Origin: Leishmania donovani
Lineage: Eukaryota > Euglenozoa > Kinetoplastea > Trypanosomatida > Trypanosomatidae
Reading direction: 5' to 3'
Assembly (NCBI RefSeq): GCF_000227135.1
Contig: NC_018233.1
Coordinates: 327,958 to 391,957, forward strand
Length of the DNA: 64,000 nucleotides
Of the stretch, positions 32,181 to 42,753 are shown piece after piece. A model generated the notes under the pieces. The model was not told the DNA's origin. It saw nothing but the letters and a program-made list of their open reading frames with translations, and made no database searches. The first letter of the stretch is position 1. Each line of letters starts with the position of its first letter. The translations under genes were made by a program, and so were the position numbers.

Positions 32181-33451
32181 GGCGCGCACACCCGTCTTGA
32201 GGGGCCGAGCGCGCGTGCATCGTGGCCGGCTAGCTTTTCTGCGTCCGTGGCCTAGACATCGTTCTCTTCTCGCTGCGTGTTCGCCTCCTCTGCTCTGACC
32301 GAGCTCGGCACCACACCGCTCTGTCGGTTGTTTCCTCTCTTTGAGGTCCCTGCTGCTTTTCGTCTAAGTGGCTGCGGTCTGCGCCGCCGCCTTGCTGTTA
32401 TGCCGTGACTTCGCCACACATGTGCTTGGATTTACAGCGCCCCCCTCCCTTTTAGGTGCGTCATCACATGTGCGTGATGATCTGTGCTTGCTGCCTTGAG
32501 TGGACAGCTGAGAAGAGCGAGAGGTGCGCACGCGCAAAGGAAATCGAAAACAGATGCGCATCACGCAGCGCGAGCGCTAGCGTGTACGACGTAGCTATCC
32601 ATCCCTTCTCTCCCTCGGCTCCGTAGGCCAGTGTCGCCGTGTGGGATCAGAGTCCCAGGGAGGGCGAGGATGGCGTGCGGGGCACGCGTTTCCGCTCAAA
32701 AAGGGGGTGGGGAGGGGGAGGTCGATCGTGATGCGTAGGCGCTTGTGTACGCGCGCCTACGTGTGCGCGCTGCCAGATCATATTCGAAGCGTCCACAGTG
32801 CTCATCCGCTGCGTCTCTTTTCCGCTTCCCCCGTTGCGCTGCATCCCAGTCGCCGTGGCGACGTGTCGAGCTGCTCAGTGACGCTCCTTCGACTCGCGCC
32901 AGCCTGCCCGACACTCCCTCTCCCGGCCTCGGTGACTCGCGTGAATGTGGGTGCCCTTCCAGCTCTGCGGCGCACACCCTCAGACGCCCCTTATGTGTGT
33001 ATCCGTGTACACATGCGCGTGCGCTGGCGCACATGCCCCCGCCTCCCCTTTCCACCCCAACGCTTCTCAGCCCGTGTCTCCCCGATCTCACTTGCCTCTG
33101 CGAAAACGGGTAACGCACGCGCGCGCACGAATGCCCGCCGTGTGGCAGCGCCGTTGTCAGCCCGAGGTGGCCCGCGGGGTGGCGCACGGAAAACCAAAGC
33201 GGGAAAAGAAGCGTCGCCACGGCCATCGCCTGCCAGCTGCTGCTGCGGCGGCAGTCGTTCGACTTTCCATCAGGAGAGCCCCTCTTCTACCTCGCTCCAC
33301 TCTAGGGCGGGGGAGGGGGAGCGTTGCCGATCTCTTTCAGGTGTCGCACGCACGTACACGGTCACTTCGATACTTGTCCAGCGACCGACGTACACATATG
33401 CATGTCGGCTTATGATCGATGGTGAACGGCGTGCCGATGGACTGTGAGCGC

Positions 33452-33684
33452 TGCCGACGAAGTATCGCCCACCCGCTTGCCCCCTCCTTCTGCTGAACCA
33501 GCGCGTGAGTGCGCACCGGGCCCCGGCGGCCGACATGTTTTGGTGTCGTTCTCTTGCGCGTTCTTTGAATGTTTTGCGGTTGCACGCGTTTCCGTGGACG
33601 CGACACGGCGACGAGATCAGGTGGACTGACTGATGGCGTCCTCGTTTCTTCGCCTCAGTGGAGGCGTGACGTCTGTCCCGCCTC
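33452..33684 (+). repeat. Long direct repeat, copy 1 (left end of the 30-kb DHFR-TS interval)
   Basis: This block, starting TGCCGACGAAGTATCGCCCA, matches 63422-63654 base for base except at 33602-33603 (GA here, AC there). It also matches 63825-64000 without a visible difference over the 176 nt available. The left boundary is sharp: upstream flanks of copies 1 and 2 are unrelated. The right boundary is unknown because copy 2 runs into an N gap. Its position in a spacer and its dispersed nature fit a degenerate retroposon of the Leishmania SIDER type, but I cannot confirm the family from sequence alone. Confidence 0.9.
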
Positions 33685-33800
33685 TCAGCGATACGTGTGG
33701 TCTTCTACTCTCTGTGGGCATGGGTCCCCGGTGACCGCATGGCCCCCCTTCTTCCTCGTCATCTGCATGGCCCGTGCCTTCAGAGGGCGTCCGGCCACGC

Positions 33801-33884
33801 NNNNNNNNNNNNNNNNNNNNNNNNNNNNNNNNNNNNNNNNNNNNNNNNNNNNNNNNNNNNNNNNNNNNNNNNNNNNNNNNNNNN
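33801..33884. other. Assembly gap (84 N)
   Basis: Run of N about 115 nt right of direct-repeat copy 1. Open frames crossing it are artefacts. The gap lies next to repeated DNA, as expected where short-read assembly collapses. Confidence 0.99.
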
Positions 33885-34209
33885 CGCTCTCTCTCTCTTC
33901 TCCCACACACGCTGGCGAAGGAGCGAAGGTACTCGCATGCATACCGGCCTTGTTACACACACACACACGCACGCACATCTTCGAAACCGCATACATACAC
34001 AGACACGTACAGCGCACGTGCACGCAGACGTACATCGATCGCGCGCACATCTGCCGTTGCACACACTAACCGCTTTCCTCGTAAATCTCACGGACACGCG
34101 TGCGTGCACCTATCCGCCTCACCCTGCACTTTTAGCTGCTTGAGAGTCTTACGTGCGTTGAGCTCCTGTAGTCCTCTATTACGCGCCGCACCCCTCTTAC
34201 ACGCCCGAG

Positions 34210-34266
34210 CACACACACACACACACACGGGCATCTCTCTCTCTTTCTCCGTCTCTTCCCCTTCAG
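34210..34266 (+). promoter_or_regulatory. Candidate trans-splice acceptor for lipin, after a (CA)n run
   Basis: A (CA)n microsatellite at 34210-34228 is followed by about 30 pyrimidines (34234-34264) and an AG at 34265-34266. This is one of the clearest acceptor layouts in the window. It would give a 5' UTR of about 300 nt for lipin. Confidence 0.5.
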
Positions 34267-34567
34267 CCTACGACAGCCTTGCAGCGTGCGTCTTCGCACG
34301 TAGTCGAGGACGTCTCTCCACGCATGCGTGACTGTGCGTCTTCGACCTGTCAGCGCGCGCGCTTCGTGAATCGTTCTTTCCATTGTGCTGCTGCCCCCTC
34401 TGAGCCCTGCACTTGTGTGCGTGCTTGACGTGCCCTCTCAGCTCACACATACGCGCACACACACATACTGTATCGGCGGCGCCTCGGTGCGCGTGCGTCG
34501 TGGTTGCTGACCGTCGTTTCCCCCGCTCTTCCTCCGCCTGCGGCACCTGCGCCCGCCGTCGAGAAGG

Positions 34568-37500
34568 ATGATCTCGACCCTCGGCGGCCTCTTCAACCTC
34601 AATCACTTCGACCAGTCAAGCTGCGCCAACGATGTCATTGTGATACGCCACAAGGATGGCTCGCTGCGCAGCACCCCCTTCAACGTGCGCTTCGGGCGGG
34701 CGCAGATGTGGAGCTACGTCGGTCGCGCCGTGCAGGTGGAGGTGAACGGTGAGCTGACGGCTGCCGTGATGAAGATCGGCAAGGGTGGCAAGGCCTACTG
34801 GCTGCAGCCAACCTACGGCGCCTTCGGCGAGGCCAGCCACGGTACGGCGGCGGCCAAACAATCTGAGAAAGCCGGAGGCGGCATGCTGCCTGCCGCCGCT
34901 GCCGTGGCGGGGGTGTCGGGCGCCGGCTGTGCCGCAAAGGGCGACGAAGAGGAGCTGGATACCGTGGGCTCGCTTGTCAGTGCTGTGGAGGAAGTCGAGA
35001 CGTTGGTGCTGAACACGGCGGAGCTGCAGCACCTCCCTATCCGCCCCGAGTCGCCCCCAGAGCTGCCGTCCTTTTCAGCAGCGGGTTGCGACGCTTGGGA
35101 AACAGGCGAATACGCAGCCGCTGAAGTTTCGCCGCCATCGGCGGCGCTGCCACCTGGCCAGCGGCACTCCCCCACTGGCGCCCCGTGCCCTGCGAAAGAA
35201 AGCGACGCCAAGCCGTTTTCTAGCGATGCGGGCCGTCAACGGAGGCCCGGCGATCACCACTCCCGCTGTCAGGGCCCCGGCTCCCGTCTACCGCTTCTCC
35301 ACACAGCCGATGATGGGCATCTCACCATCGAGACGCGCGCTATCCACTCGGCCGGCGACGCGCAGGAGGCGCGACTCGCTCTTCGTGCGATGGCGGCAGC
35401 AGAGAAGTCGCGAAAGCGGCTGTCGAAGATGGGCTTTGGCGACGACCCGTACCTGCTGAAGACCGCGCGGGAGGAAGGCCACCTGGGCGACGACGAGGGC
35501 GACGACGAGGGCAGCGATGTCGGCGACGACGACGGCCACCTCGGTGGCAACCGTCCCGAACCGCCCGCGGTCGAGATCGTGGTGGACGCTGCGGATGTGT
35601 CGCCCTCTTCGCGTGAAGCGACGGTGAGGGCTGCCGGTGACGGTAGTTTCGCACAGGCATCGCTCATCGTCACGCCGGTGGCTGCAGGTGATGGCACTGA
35701 CACACAAACCATCGACCAGCTTGTGGCCCGACCCGCGACGAGGACGGAGGAAGGTGAGTCAGCGGGCCTGGCCCCGGCGCCGTCGTCGCCGCCGCAACCG
35801 CCTGTGGAAGCAGCCACCGCAGCGTCATCGGCCACCTCGGTGACGGGGAGCACGGATAGCTACAAGGTGGTGGACGAGGATGCCTACTTTCTCGACCCCA
35901 TGGACACCGACCCCGACTACGCCGCGCTCTACGGAGAGGAAGAAGTGGCTCTGCTGAAGGGCGCGTCCTTCGAAAGCAGCGTCACGAGCGGTGTGTCGCC
36001 GCCTGACATTTCCATTATGCTGGGCAACATCGCTGCTGACGCAGCCACCACGCACCGCGGATCGGCGAGTGCCAGCGAAGGTGAATCGTGCTCTGCAGTG
36101 GAAGGCAGTCGTGTGAGCCGCATCAGCGCGTCGCTTCTCCTAGAGCCACAGACTGTCGGAGCAGCGACCTCCTTCATCAAGCAGCCGCCGCTGCCGTCTT
36201 TGCCGTCGCCATCACAACCGACAGCCGAGAATCAGGTCAGCAGCAGCGCCAAGGACGCCGACAAAGTCGCTGTGCCCCACGCGAGCACCGGCGTCTTGCA
36301 CGCCCCCGAGGAGGTCACGGATGCAGAGGGGCGCCCCGTGAGGCTGACGCCCACCGCCGGCGGCGCCGGTGGCGGCCCGTACTTCACCCGCACCATTATC
36401 CCGGTAGAAGCGGATCTGTGGAAGCTGCACCTCAAGGAGGGCTGCAACACTGTCCGCTACCTCGCCCGCAAGGACAAGGGCGACATTGTGTCAATCTCGT
36501 GCAACATATTCCTCTGGAACTGGACGGACCGCCTCGTGGTGAGCGACGTGGACGGCACGATCACGAAGAGCGACTTGCTCGGCCACTTCTATGCGATGCT
36601 GGGCAAAGGTGCAGACTGGACGCACCCCGGTATCTGCAATCTCTACTCCAAGATTGAGCGCAACGGGTATCGCATGGTGTACCTGACGGCCCGCAGCGTG
36701 TCGCAGATCAACCAAACAAAGTCGTACCTCTTCACGCTGCAGCAGGACGGGGTGCGGCTGCCGATGGGCCCGGTGCTAACGGCACCGCAGCGCTTCTTCA
36801 CTGCACTCACGCAAGAGGTATCGAAGCAGTCTCATGTCTTCAAGATTGCGTGCCTCACGAGTGTGCGCGCCGCCTTTCCGCCCAGCACAAAGCCCTTCTT
36901 CGCCGGCTTTGGCAACCGATACAACGACGTCATCAGCTACGATGCGGCGGGAATCCCGACGCACAAGATCTTCATTATTGACCCCTCGAGCGTGCTGCAC
37001 GTGTGCCTGGTGCGGCAGACGTACCGCGACCTCGGCCACCTTGTCGACGTGACGTTTCCGCCCGTTAGGCGGCACCCCGTCGTTCTGCGCGCGCCACGGC
37101 ATCTTCAGCGAACCCACGGCACAGGGACGAGTACGTCGCCAGCTAAGGATGCCGCGCCCGGTGGGCGCGACCGACACGCCTACACGCGCAGTCTGCTACA
37201 CCGATCTTCCTCTGCGTCGTCGTCCTCGGCCACCTCGCTTTCCTCCGCAGCGTCTTCGTCGTCGGACTCTCTGGATCTGCGCGAGGAGGCGAGCGGCGGC
37301 GCCTCCGACTGTGGCGCGGAGGGCGCCCCCCACCACACGTCCGGGTCTGGGGCCTCCCCCGGTGGCGGCTCTCTCGCGGGCTGCCATGCATCCGCGGCGT
37401 TCAGCTTGGTGGATTCGGAGCGTGTCGACATGGTCGCCGCGAGCGCGCTGAGCGGCTCCGCTGCCAGCCCGGGAGAGCCGCCGGAACTCGACAAGGGCGG

Positions 37501-38725
37501 CGGCCCTACGCTCACCGGACTGCTTCCGGGGGCTGCTGCTGAGCTGTGGGCCCCTCCAGTCCCCACAGCGGCCTCCTCCGCAGTGATCTCGAGCCGCCCG
37601 CCCGGGGCCGAAAAAACAGGCGCTCCGTCGACCGCCTCTGCCTTGCCTGCAGTGAAGGCCAGCACCAGTGCCGCCAGCGCGCACAGGCCCAAGTACAACT
37701 ATGGCCATCGCGCAACCTTCGCTGAGCTGAACGACGACGACGATGACGTGTTCCAGGACGAGGAGGAGGTGCCGGCGGACCCCGAGTTTTCGTCCTTCGT
37801 GTACTGGCGCATGGACCCACGCGACCTCATCACCGTCCCCGCGGCGACATCGAAGCCCTCTGCCTCTGCGACACGTGCCAACACCAAGGAGACATCGGAG
37901 AAGGAGAAGCCGGGCGCGGTGGCCAGTGGCACCGATGCGCCGAAGAAGGTCGCCACAACCACCGCGGCTGCCGCAGCTTCCACCGAAGACAATGGCCACA
38001 CGAAGTCAGCGGCGGCAGCGGCACCCTCAGCACCTACACAGACGGGAGGCGCCGCCTTCGACACGGCGAGCGCAGGTGCAGCGTCGCCGAGCGGAGTCTC
38101 CGCTGCCAGCGATGCAGCAGCACCGAGGCCCGGCGGCGGTGACGGCAGCCGCCTCTCGCTTTTCTCACTTACGGTTTCGAACTCCGGCACCGGGCCGCCG
38201 ATGCAAGGGGCGACGAACTCGCTCGACAAAGGCCGAGCGGGAGGCTCTGCCACGGGCGCGGCGGCGATGACGGGACTGACTTCACACGATACCCTCTCGG
38301 AAATGCAGAAGCCACAACCGCGGACCCCCGGCAGGCCCGGCAGCCCGTACAACGACTCGGAGGGAGCGGCGGAGACAAACGTGGACGCGGTCAGGCTATC
38401 ACTCCTGCCGCAATCACTACCACCGCCGCCGCCGCCGACGACGCAGCCTGCCGCGATCTTGCCGTCCACCAGCGGGGGTGGCGGCAGCCGTGGCTTCTTT
38501 TCCGCTTTCTCGTTCGGACGCAGTCGCGTCGTCGAGTCGCCGTTGTCGCCCACCTCGCAGAGGGCCGCGCAGTTGCGTGAGGACGCAAAGCAGCGCGCGC
38601 TATCGCACCCCGACGCGCAGTACTACTATGTGGCGCAGCAGCAGCCCGCGCCGCAGCTGGCGCCGTTCCCTGGCGACGGCACATCATCGGCGAAAGCTAG
38701 CGCTCCGGCACCGCCGCCAAAGTGA
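34568..38725 (+). CDS. LPIN: Lipin, Mg-dependent phosphatidate phosphatase
   Basis: 1385 residues. Lipins dephosphorylate phosphatidic acid to diacylglycerol for glycerolipid synthesis, moving between cytosol, ER and nucleus in other eukaryotes. The N-terminal N-LIP domain is clear at residues 1-~95 (STLGGLFNLNHFDQ, STPFNVRFGR). The catalytic HAD-like C-LIP domain spans about 628-830. It has the nucleophile motif DVDGT at 660-664 (Asp660 nucleophile, Asp662 general acid), motif II YLTARS at 705-710 and the acidic motif GFGNRYND at 780-787. All expected catalytic residues are present. Between the domains lies a ~500-residue acidic, low-complexity region, including GDDEGDDEG near residue 310. 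A further ~550 low-complexity residues follow the catalytic domain, so the protein is much longer than typical lipins of about 800-950 aa. The start gives a complete N-LIP. Function is confident, regulation unknown. Confidence 0.95.
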   Translation: MISTLGGLFNLNHFDQSSCANDVIVIRHKDGSLRSTPFNVRFGRAQMWSYVGRAVQVEVNGELTAAVMKIGKGGKAYWLQPTYGAFGEASHGTAAAKQSEKAGGGMLPAAAAVAGVSGAGCAAKGDEEELDTVGSLVSAVEEVETLVLNTAELQHLPIRPESPPELPSFSAAGCDAWETGEYAAAEVSPPSAALPPGQRHSPTGAPCPAKESDAKPFSSDAGRQRRPGDHHSRCQGPGSRLPLLHTADDGHLTIETRAIHSAGDAQEARLALRAMAAAEKSRKRLSKMGFGDDPYLLKTAREEGHLGDDEGDDEGSDVGDDDGHLGGNRPEPPAVEIVVDAADVSPSSREATVRAAGDGSFAQASLIVTPVAAGDGTDTQTIDQLVARPATRTEEGESAGLAPAPSSPPQPPVEAATAASSATSVTGSTDSYKVVDEDAYFLDPMDTDPDYAALYGEEEVALLKGASFESSVTSGVSPPDISIMLGNIAADAATTHRGSASASEGESCSAVEGSRVSRISASLLLEPQTVGAATSFIKQPPLPSLPSPSQPTAENQVSSSAKDADKVAVPHASTGVLHAPEEVTDAEGRPVRLTPTAGGAGGGPYFTRTIIPVEADLWKLHLKEGCNTVRYLARKDKGDIVSISCNIFLWNWTDRLVVSDVDGTITKSDLLGHFYAMLGKGADWTHPGICNLYSKIERNGYRMVYLTARSVSQINQTKSYLFTLQQDGVRLPMGPVLTAPQRFFTALTQEVSKQSHVFKIACLTSVRAAFPPSTKPFFAGFGNRYNDVISYDAAGIPTHKIFIIDPSSVLHVCLVRQTYRDLGHLVDVTFPPVRRHPVVLRAPRHLQRTHGTGTSTSPAKDAAPGGRDRHAYTRSLLHRSSSASSSSATSLSSAASSSSDSLDLREEASGGASDCGAEGAPHHTSGSGASPGGGSLAGCHASAAFSLVDSERVDMVAASALSGSAASPGEPPELDKGGGPTLTGLLPGAAAELWAPPVPTAASSAVISSRPPGAEKTGAPSTASALPAVKASTSAASAHRPKYNYGHRATFAELNDDDDDVFQDEEEVPADPEFSSFVYWRMDPRDLITVPAATSKPSASATRANTKETSEKEKPGAVASGTDAPKKVATTTAAAAASTEDNGHTKSAAAAAPSAPTQTGGAAFDTASAGAASPSGVSAASDAAAPRPGGGDGSRLSLFSLTVSNSGTGPPMQGATNSLDKGRAGGSATGAAAMTGLTSHDTLSEMQKPQPRTPGRPGSPYNDSEGAAETNVDAVRLSLLPQSLPPPPPPTTQPAAILPSTSGGGGSRGFFSAFSFGRSRVVESPLSPTSQRAAQLREDAKQRALSHPDAQYYYVAQQQPAPQLAPFPGDGTSSAKASAPAPPPK

Positions 38726-40071
38726 AGCGGCGCTGCCGCGGCGGCGAAGGCGATGATTCTCTTCACGACCGAGTTTGCCGGTGCTACATCAGCACCCTCC
38801 ATCGACCCGTTGTCGCCCCCTCCCCTTCCCCTCCCTCCTCTCTCTCTCTCCCTTTCGCCCGCCCACCCGCAAACCTTCTCCGTCCGTCTATCAGTGTTTC
38901 CATCTCTTTCTGTATCTCTCTGTGTGCGTACGCTTGTGTGCAACTTGCAGTGTTGTTTCGTGCCCAGCTATTGCAAACCCCTCCTTCCTTTCCTTTCCCT
39001 GCCCTCGCCCTCTCGCCTTTCGGTTCACACCGCTGTGCGTTTGAGCTGTGCGTGCGCGTCTCTGTCCTGGATGCTGCCCTTGGGTGAGGAGAGAGGAAGA
39101 GGCCGCGGTGGCGTGGCTGTCGCGCGGGAGGGTGTGTGGGAGGGGGTGTGCACTGTGCAGCTCTCTCCTGCAAGCAGAAGGGCCGCATGTACGTGCTCAC
39201 GCGCTCAAGCCAGTCTCGCGCGCGCTGCGAGAGTGTGCGTGCTCGCGTGAGGGTTCGCGGAATCGGTCGCTCATGTTTATGTCCGTCTTGGTGTTGTGCT
39301 CGCGAGGCGGAGCAGCGGCATTCCGTCGCCCCTCCTCTTTCTTTGCTTCTCTGTTCTTCGATTCGCGATCTCACAGAGGCCCGCTGTTCACACCCTCCCT
39401 CTCCCTCCCTTTCCCACCTCTCGGCCACCGGTCGGCTCCGTTCCCTCTGCCGTCGTGAAGGGACGGGCATGTCCAGCGCCTCCCTTTCTCTCTCGCGCGC
39501 GCGCGTCTTCTGTTGCTTGCAGCACCCACGCTCATGCGTCAAGGCGGCCCCGCGCCGAGCCCCTGCGCTCCCTTCCCTCTTGCGTACCCGTAGCGCGGAT
39601 GCCGTCGATGCACAAGGCCGGCATGGAGAAGCGCATGCCCTCAAGAGGGTACAACAGCATGCCCTACATGGGCCACGCAGCGAAAAGGCTGACTTCGGCG
39701 GAGGTGCGTCACGCACGTGCCAGATGGCGCGCTACGCCTTCCTTGACTTGCGCCCCCCTCTTCCTCCGTCTCTCACTCTCTCTCTCACACACAAAACGCT
39801 TTCCTGCACACAACGTCCCCCTCGTCGTGCGGGCTGCCGCCTCCCGCTGACAACTTGCTTTACGCGCACAGCACTCGACTAGCCAACGAAGCCGAAGCGG
39901 CGTCACGTGTATCTTCCCACAGAGACCGCGTGCTTTCGGGCTCTCTAGCCGTTTTTTTTTTGGTCGACTTGGGCTTGTCTCCTCCGCGCGTGCGTGTGCT
40001 GGAGCCCCGCTGCCGCACTTCCTCCGCCTCTCCAACGCGAACTAAACATACGCAAGCCGCACTGCCTGTTC

Positions 40072-40108
40072 TGACTCTGTCTCGCCTCTTTCCCCATTCC
40101 ACCTCTAG
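40072..40108 (+). promoter_or_regulatory. Candidate trans-splice acceptor for C1D
   Basis: A tract of about 35 nt, almost all C/T (40072-40106), ends in CTCTAG with AG at 40107-40108. A (CA)n run follows, and the ATG is 53 nt downstream. This is a textbook kinetoplastid acceptor arrangement. Confidence 0.55.
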
Positions 40109-40112
40109 CGCG

Positions 40113-40134
40113 CACACACACACACACACACACA
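40113..40134 (+). repeat. (CA)n microsatellite in C1D 5' UTR
   Basis: About eleven CA units lie between the candidate acceptor and the start codon. Confidence 0.85.
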
Positions 40135-40160
40135 GACGTGCACGAGCGCCTTTCCGTGCC

Positions 40161-40859
40161 ATGGATGTGGACAGCGAGGTGGAGCCGCTGCTGCGGGAGA
40201 TGTCGAAGCGACTGGCCGTCGTGCGCGCCGATCTCCTGCCAGCACTGCGGCGGCTGGACGAGGACACGCTTCTTTCGCACTACTCCGTTGATGAGCAGGC
40301 GCGCCTGTATCTCTCTGCTGCCTTTACGTTGACGCTGTCCCTCTACTCGCTGGACAAGATCACCCATCGACAGGTGGCATCCGGGGGCGGCGCGGCTGCA
40401 TCCGCCATGGCAGCCTCGACCTCATTGTCGTCGGCTTCCACAGACACGCAGCTGGCGCTGAAGATCGAGCGCATTACGGAGTACATCAAGAAGTTGCAGG
40501 AGCTCGTTAAACTGGAAAGGCAGAGGAGGAGTGCCGCCACCGCCGCGGCTTCTGCGGCTGATGCGCCGGCTGGCATTGCCGCTGCCACTACTCCCGGTGC
40601 TAAGCGTTCACGTAAGGGTGCTTCGGCCGATACTGCCTCCATTGCCGCCATCGCTGCTGAGCAGCCTGCGAAGAAGGCGAGAAATGAGAACGGCGCGAGC
40701 GTCGCGACGGTGCCTTCGCGCGACGAAGAGGATGCCTTTGGCGATGCGCAGATGTTCAGCGTCGTGTCGCGGGTGGCGGGCGAGACAGGAACGCTGGTGA
40801 GCCGCTTGGTGAAGCAGGCCATGCCATCCTCCGCGTTAGCCGCGAGCAAGGCCGAGTAG
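40161..40859 (+). CDS. C1D: C1D/Lrp1 (Rrp47) family nuclear exosome cofactor
   Basis: 232 residues from the first ATG after the candidate splice acceptor. The N-terminal ~120 residues have the Sas10/C1D helical layout: VEPLLREMSKRLAVVRADLL at 7-26, a central helix around 42-70 (SVDEQARLYLSAAFTLTLSLYS), and the characteristic charged helix ALKIERITEYIKKLQELVKL at 99-118. In yeast and mammals Rrp47/C1D binds the Rrp6 exonuclease and helps process snoRNA and 5.8S rRNA precursors. The C-terminal half is Ala-rich with two basic clusters (AKRSRKG at ~147 and PAKKAR at ~169), plausible nuclear-localisation and RNA-contact patches. Length is in the usual family range with an Ala-rich insertion. The nuclear role is inferred from the family. 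Confidence 0.8.
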   Translation: MDVDSEVEPLLREMSKRLAVVRADLLPALRRLDEDTLLSHYSVDEQARLYLSAAFTLTLSLYSLDKITHRQVASGGGAAASAMAASTSLSSASTDTQLALKIERITEYIKKLQELVKLERQRRSAATAAASAADAPAGIAAATTPGAKRSRKGASADTASIAAIAAEQPAKKARNENGASVATVPSRDEEDAFGDAQMFSVVSRVAGETGTLVSRLVKQAMPSSALAASKAE

Positions 40860-42292
40860 GGCGCGCACTCTCTGCAGTAGCTGAAGCATGCCGTCGCCTC
40901 GTCGGCCCTCTTCCGGGCGATACTCGGACAGGCACATGTAAGAGGAAAGGGGGTACGGAGTCATGAACTCCACCCTTAAACCACCCGCCTTTACCGCCCC
41001 CACCCCCCTGCCTCCCCTGCCGACCGTCTCCCACACCCTCACTCCGCCTTCCACTGTCTTGCGCCACGCAGCACTTCGTTCGTTGACAGTGGGAGCGGGG
41101 AGGCGGATGTGGAAGCAGTGTGTCGAAGCGCATCTCATGATGTCGGATAGCGGAGAGAGTGGGGAGGCGTGACGTGCAAGGGCGGGCGGGTGCGCAGCGC
41201 CCACTAAACCGTTAAGTCGAGGATACGGCGGCAACGGGTGTATGCCACGACGCTACATAAGGATGGGAAAGGAAAGGTGCACGCGCCAAGAGAAAACGAA
41301 CGCAGGACACATCGACTGAATCAAGGTTATTGTGCCTGCCAGCGCGTGCGTGCGTGCGGGCGGGCGTGTGCATATGTGTGTGTGTGTGCTGCACTCGCGC
41401 GGCACCTTTTCTGTCTCCCCCCCCCCACCCAACGAAAACGAAAAGTCTTTCTCGCTCTCCATCAGCATCCCCTCTTGCTGCCTTCTCACCTCTCTCTCGG
41501 TGTCTGTGATCTCTGATGGCAGATATGCGCATGCGTTGCGCACATGTGCGTGTGCATCTCTCGCGCGCTCTCTGTGTGTATGTGGTGGTGGTGGTGGCGC
41601 CTGAAAGCTCACCTGATCCTTCCCTTCTTGACGCTGCACCAAATCGCTCCTGTCTCTTGCCACTTGCGCTTCTCTCCTATGCGGCGCTCACTGCGCGGCG
41701 CCCCTCCTTCTTCTTCTGTTGTTGTTCATGCGCGTCCGGCCCTGCGCTCACCGGGGTCGGAGGACGCATGCTCGAGCACCCCCATCGCTGGACGATACAC
41801 ATACTACGCCACCTCCGTGACGCTCGCCGAACACGCGCGCGCGAGAGAACACGAAATCTTAGCGTCGTATACACACAGCATTCCGCTTTTGGTTCATGTA
41901 TTTTCGTTCCCATCGCTGCTCTCGTCGCTGTTCCTGTGCTGACTAGGGGTGTGCGCGTGCGTGCTGCTGCCAGCGCGTGCAGCGCATCCTTGTTCGCTCC
42001 AGTGACGACATCATCTGCTGCGGTGTGGCCCCATTCTCTCTCCGCGCGCGTGTGCGCACGCCATGTTGAGCTCCTTATCCACTCGCACGCGTTCGACATA
42101 GCTTTCTGCGCACGTACACGTGTGCATATCCGCACACACCGCTGCACGCCTTTCTCCGCGGTGTGAGAGACTCTGTGTGTGCGTGTGTGTGAGGTAAGAG
42201 AGGGCAAGCGCAACACGGTGCCGAGCGTGCGACACAAGTGCCGCTGCCTCCACGTCTCTCTCTTTCTCTCACGCTCTCTGCAACCGCAATCA

Positions 42293-42322
42293 TCGTCCCT
42301 CTCTCCGCGCGTGTTTCCTCAG
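42293..42322 (+). promoter_or_regulatory. Candidate trans-splice acceptor for the 3585-aa gene
   Basis: A pyrimidine-rich stretch ending TTTCCTCAG, with AG at 42321-42322, about 710 nt upstream of the ATG. The tract closest to the ATG (42992-43032) lacks an AG between itself and the start, so an upstream site is needed. Confidence 0.35.
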
Positions 42323-42718
42323 TGGAAACGGCAGAACGTCGACAGACACACACACACATATATATATATATCAGCGTTCTCCCTGCTGCCGCGTGCATCG
42401 CTCTCGCTTTTCGTCGCCTGCTGCCCTGGCGCGTTTCGGCCATCGCATATTTTCATTGCCGTTGTTGGTGCGCATCTCGCTCGCCCCACCTCTCGGCGCG
42501 TGGACACTCGCGACCCGCACCGCAGCTCGCAGCATCATTCAGCTGCGACGCAACAAGCGACAGAGAGACAGAAGACGGAATTGCATCACAGTTGACTGCA
42601 CAGGCGCACCTTCTAAATCCTTTCTCATATCTGCTCACCACGCACACGCACACACAGCTTACCCTTGCCCTTGCCTTGCCTGGGCCACGGCGTGAGGCGG
42701 CTCGGTCGACGACAGCCA

Positions 42719-42720
<2 letters not shown>

Positions 42721-42752
<32 letters not shown>
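42721..42752 (+). repeat. (CA)16 microsatellite
   Basis: Uninterrupted sixteen CA units about 280 nt before the ATG of the 3585-aa gene, the longest dinucleotide run in the window. Confidence 0.9.

Positions 42753-42753
<1 letters not shown>

Larger units (their letters stand above)
32181..34567. other. Intergenic spacer with dispersed repeat copy and assembly gap, 2.4 kb
   Basis: The spacer contains the first copy of the long direct repeat (33452-33684), an 84-nt N run (33801-33884), (CA)n microsatellites at about 33956-33970 and 34210-34228, and a strong pyrimidine tract before lipin. Open frames such as the one spanning 32641-33447 have no protein-like composition and I do not call them genes. 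Confidence 0.65.
38726..40160. other. Intergenic spacer and UTRs, 1.4 kb
   Basis: No gene seen. Long pyrimidine blocks occur near 38815-38875, 38975-39020 and 39390-39420, with a T run at about 39951-39960 and a (CA)n run at 40113-40134. Frames overlapping here read as Ser/Leu/Arg-rich UTR translation. Confidence 0.55.

Noticed and set aside
32641..33447. 268-aa open frame left of repeat copy 1
   Set aside because: Composition changes along the frame, with no domain or convincing codon bias. It sits in a spacer with competing frames of equal length.
33569..34331. Several open frames around 33569-34331
   Set aside because: They cross the 84-N gap, so their continuity is an artefact.
38753..39882. 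Overlapping open frames after lipin
   Set aside because: Three frames are open simultaneously over pyrimidine tracts, which argues for UTR rather than coding.
41516..42166. 216-aa open frame between C1D and the 3585-aa gene
   Set aside because: Arg/Ser/Cys/His-rich translation of tract-rich spacer, with no second line of support.
42721..42752. Regularly repeated units suggesting a CRISPR array or minisatellite
   Set aside because: They are plain dinucleotide microsatellites without spacers, and the genome is eukaryotic.
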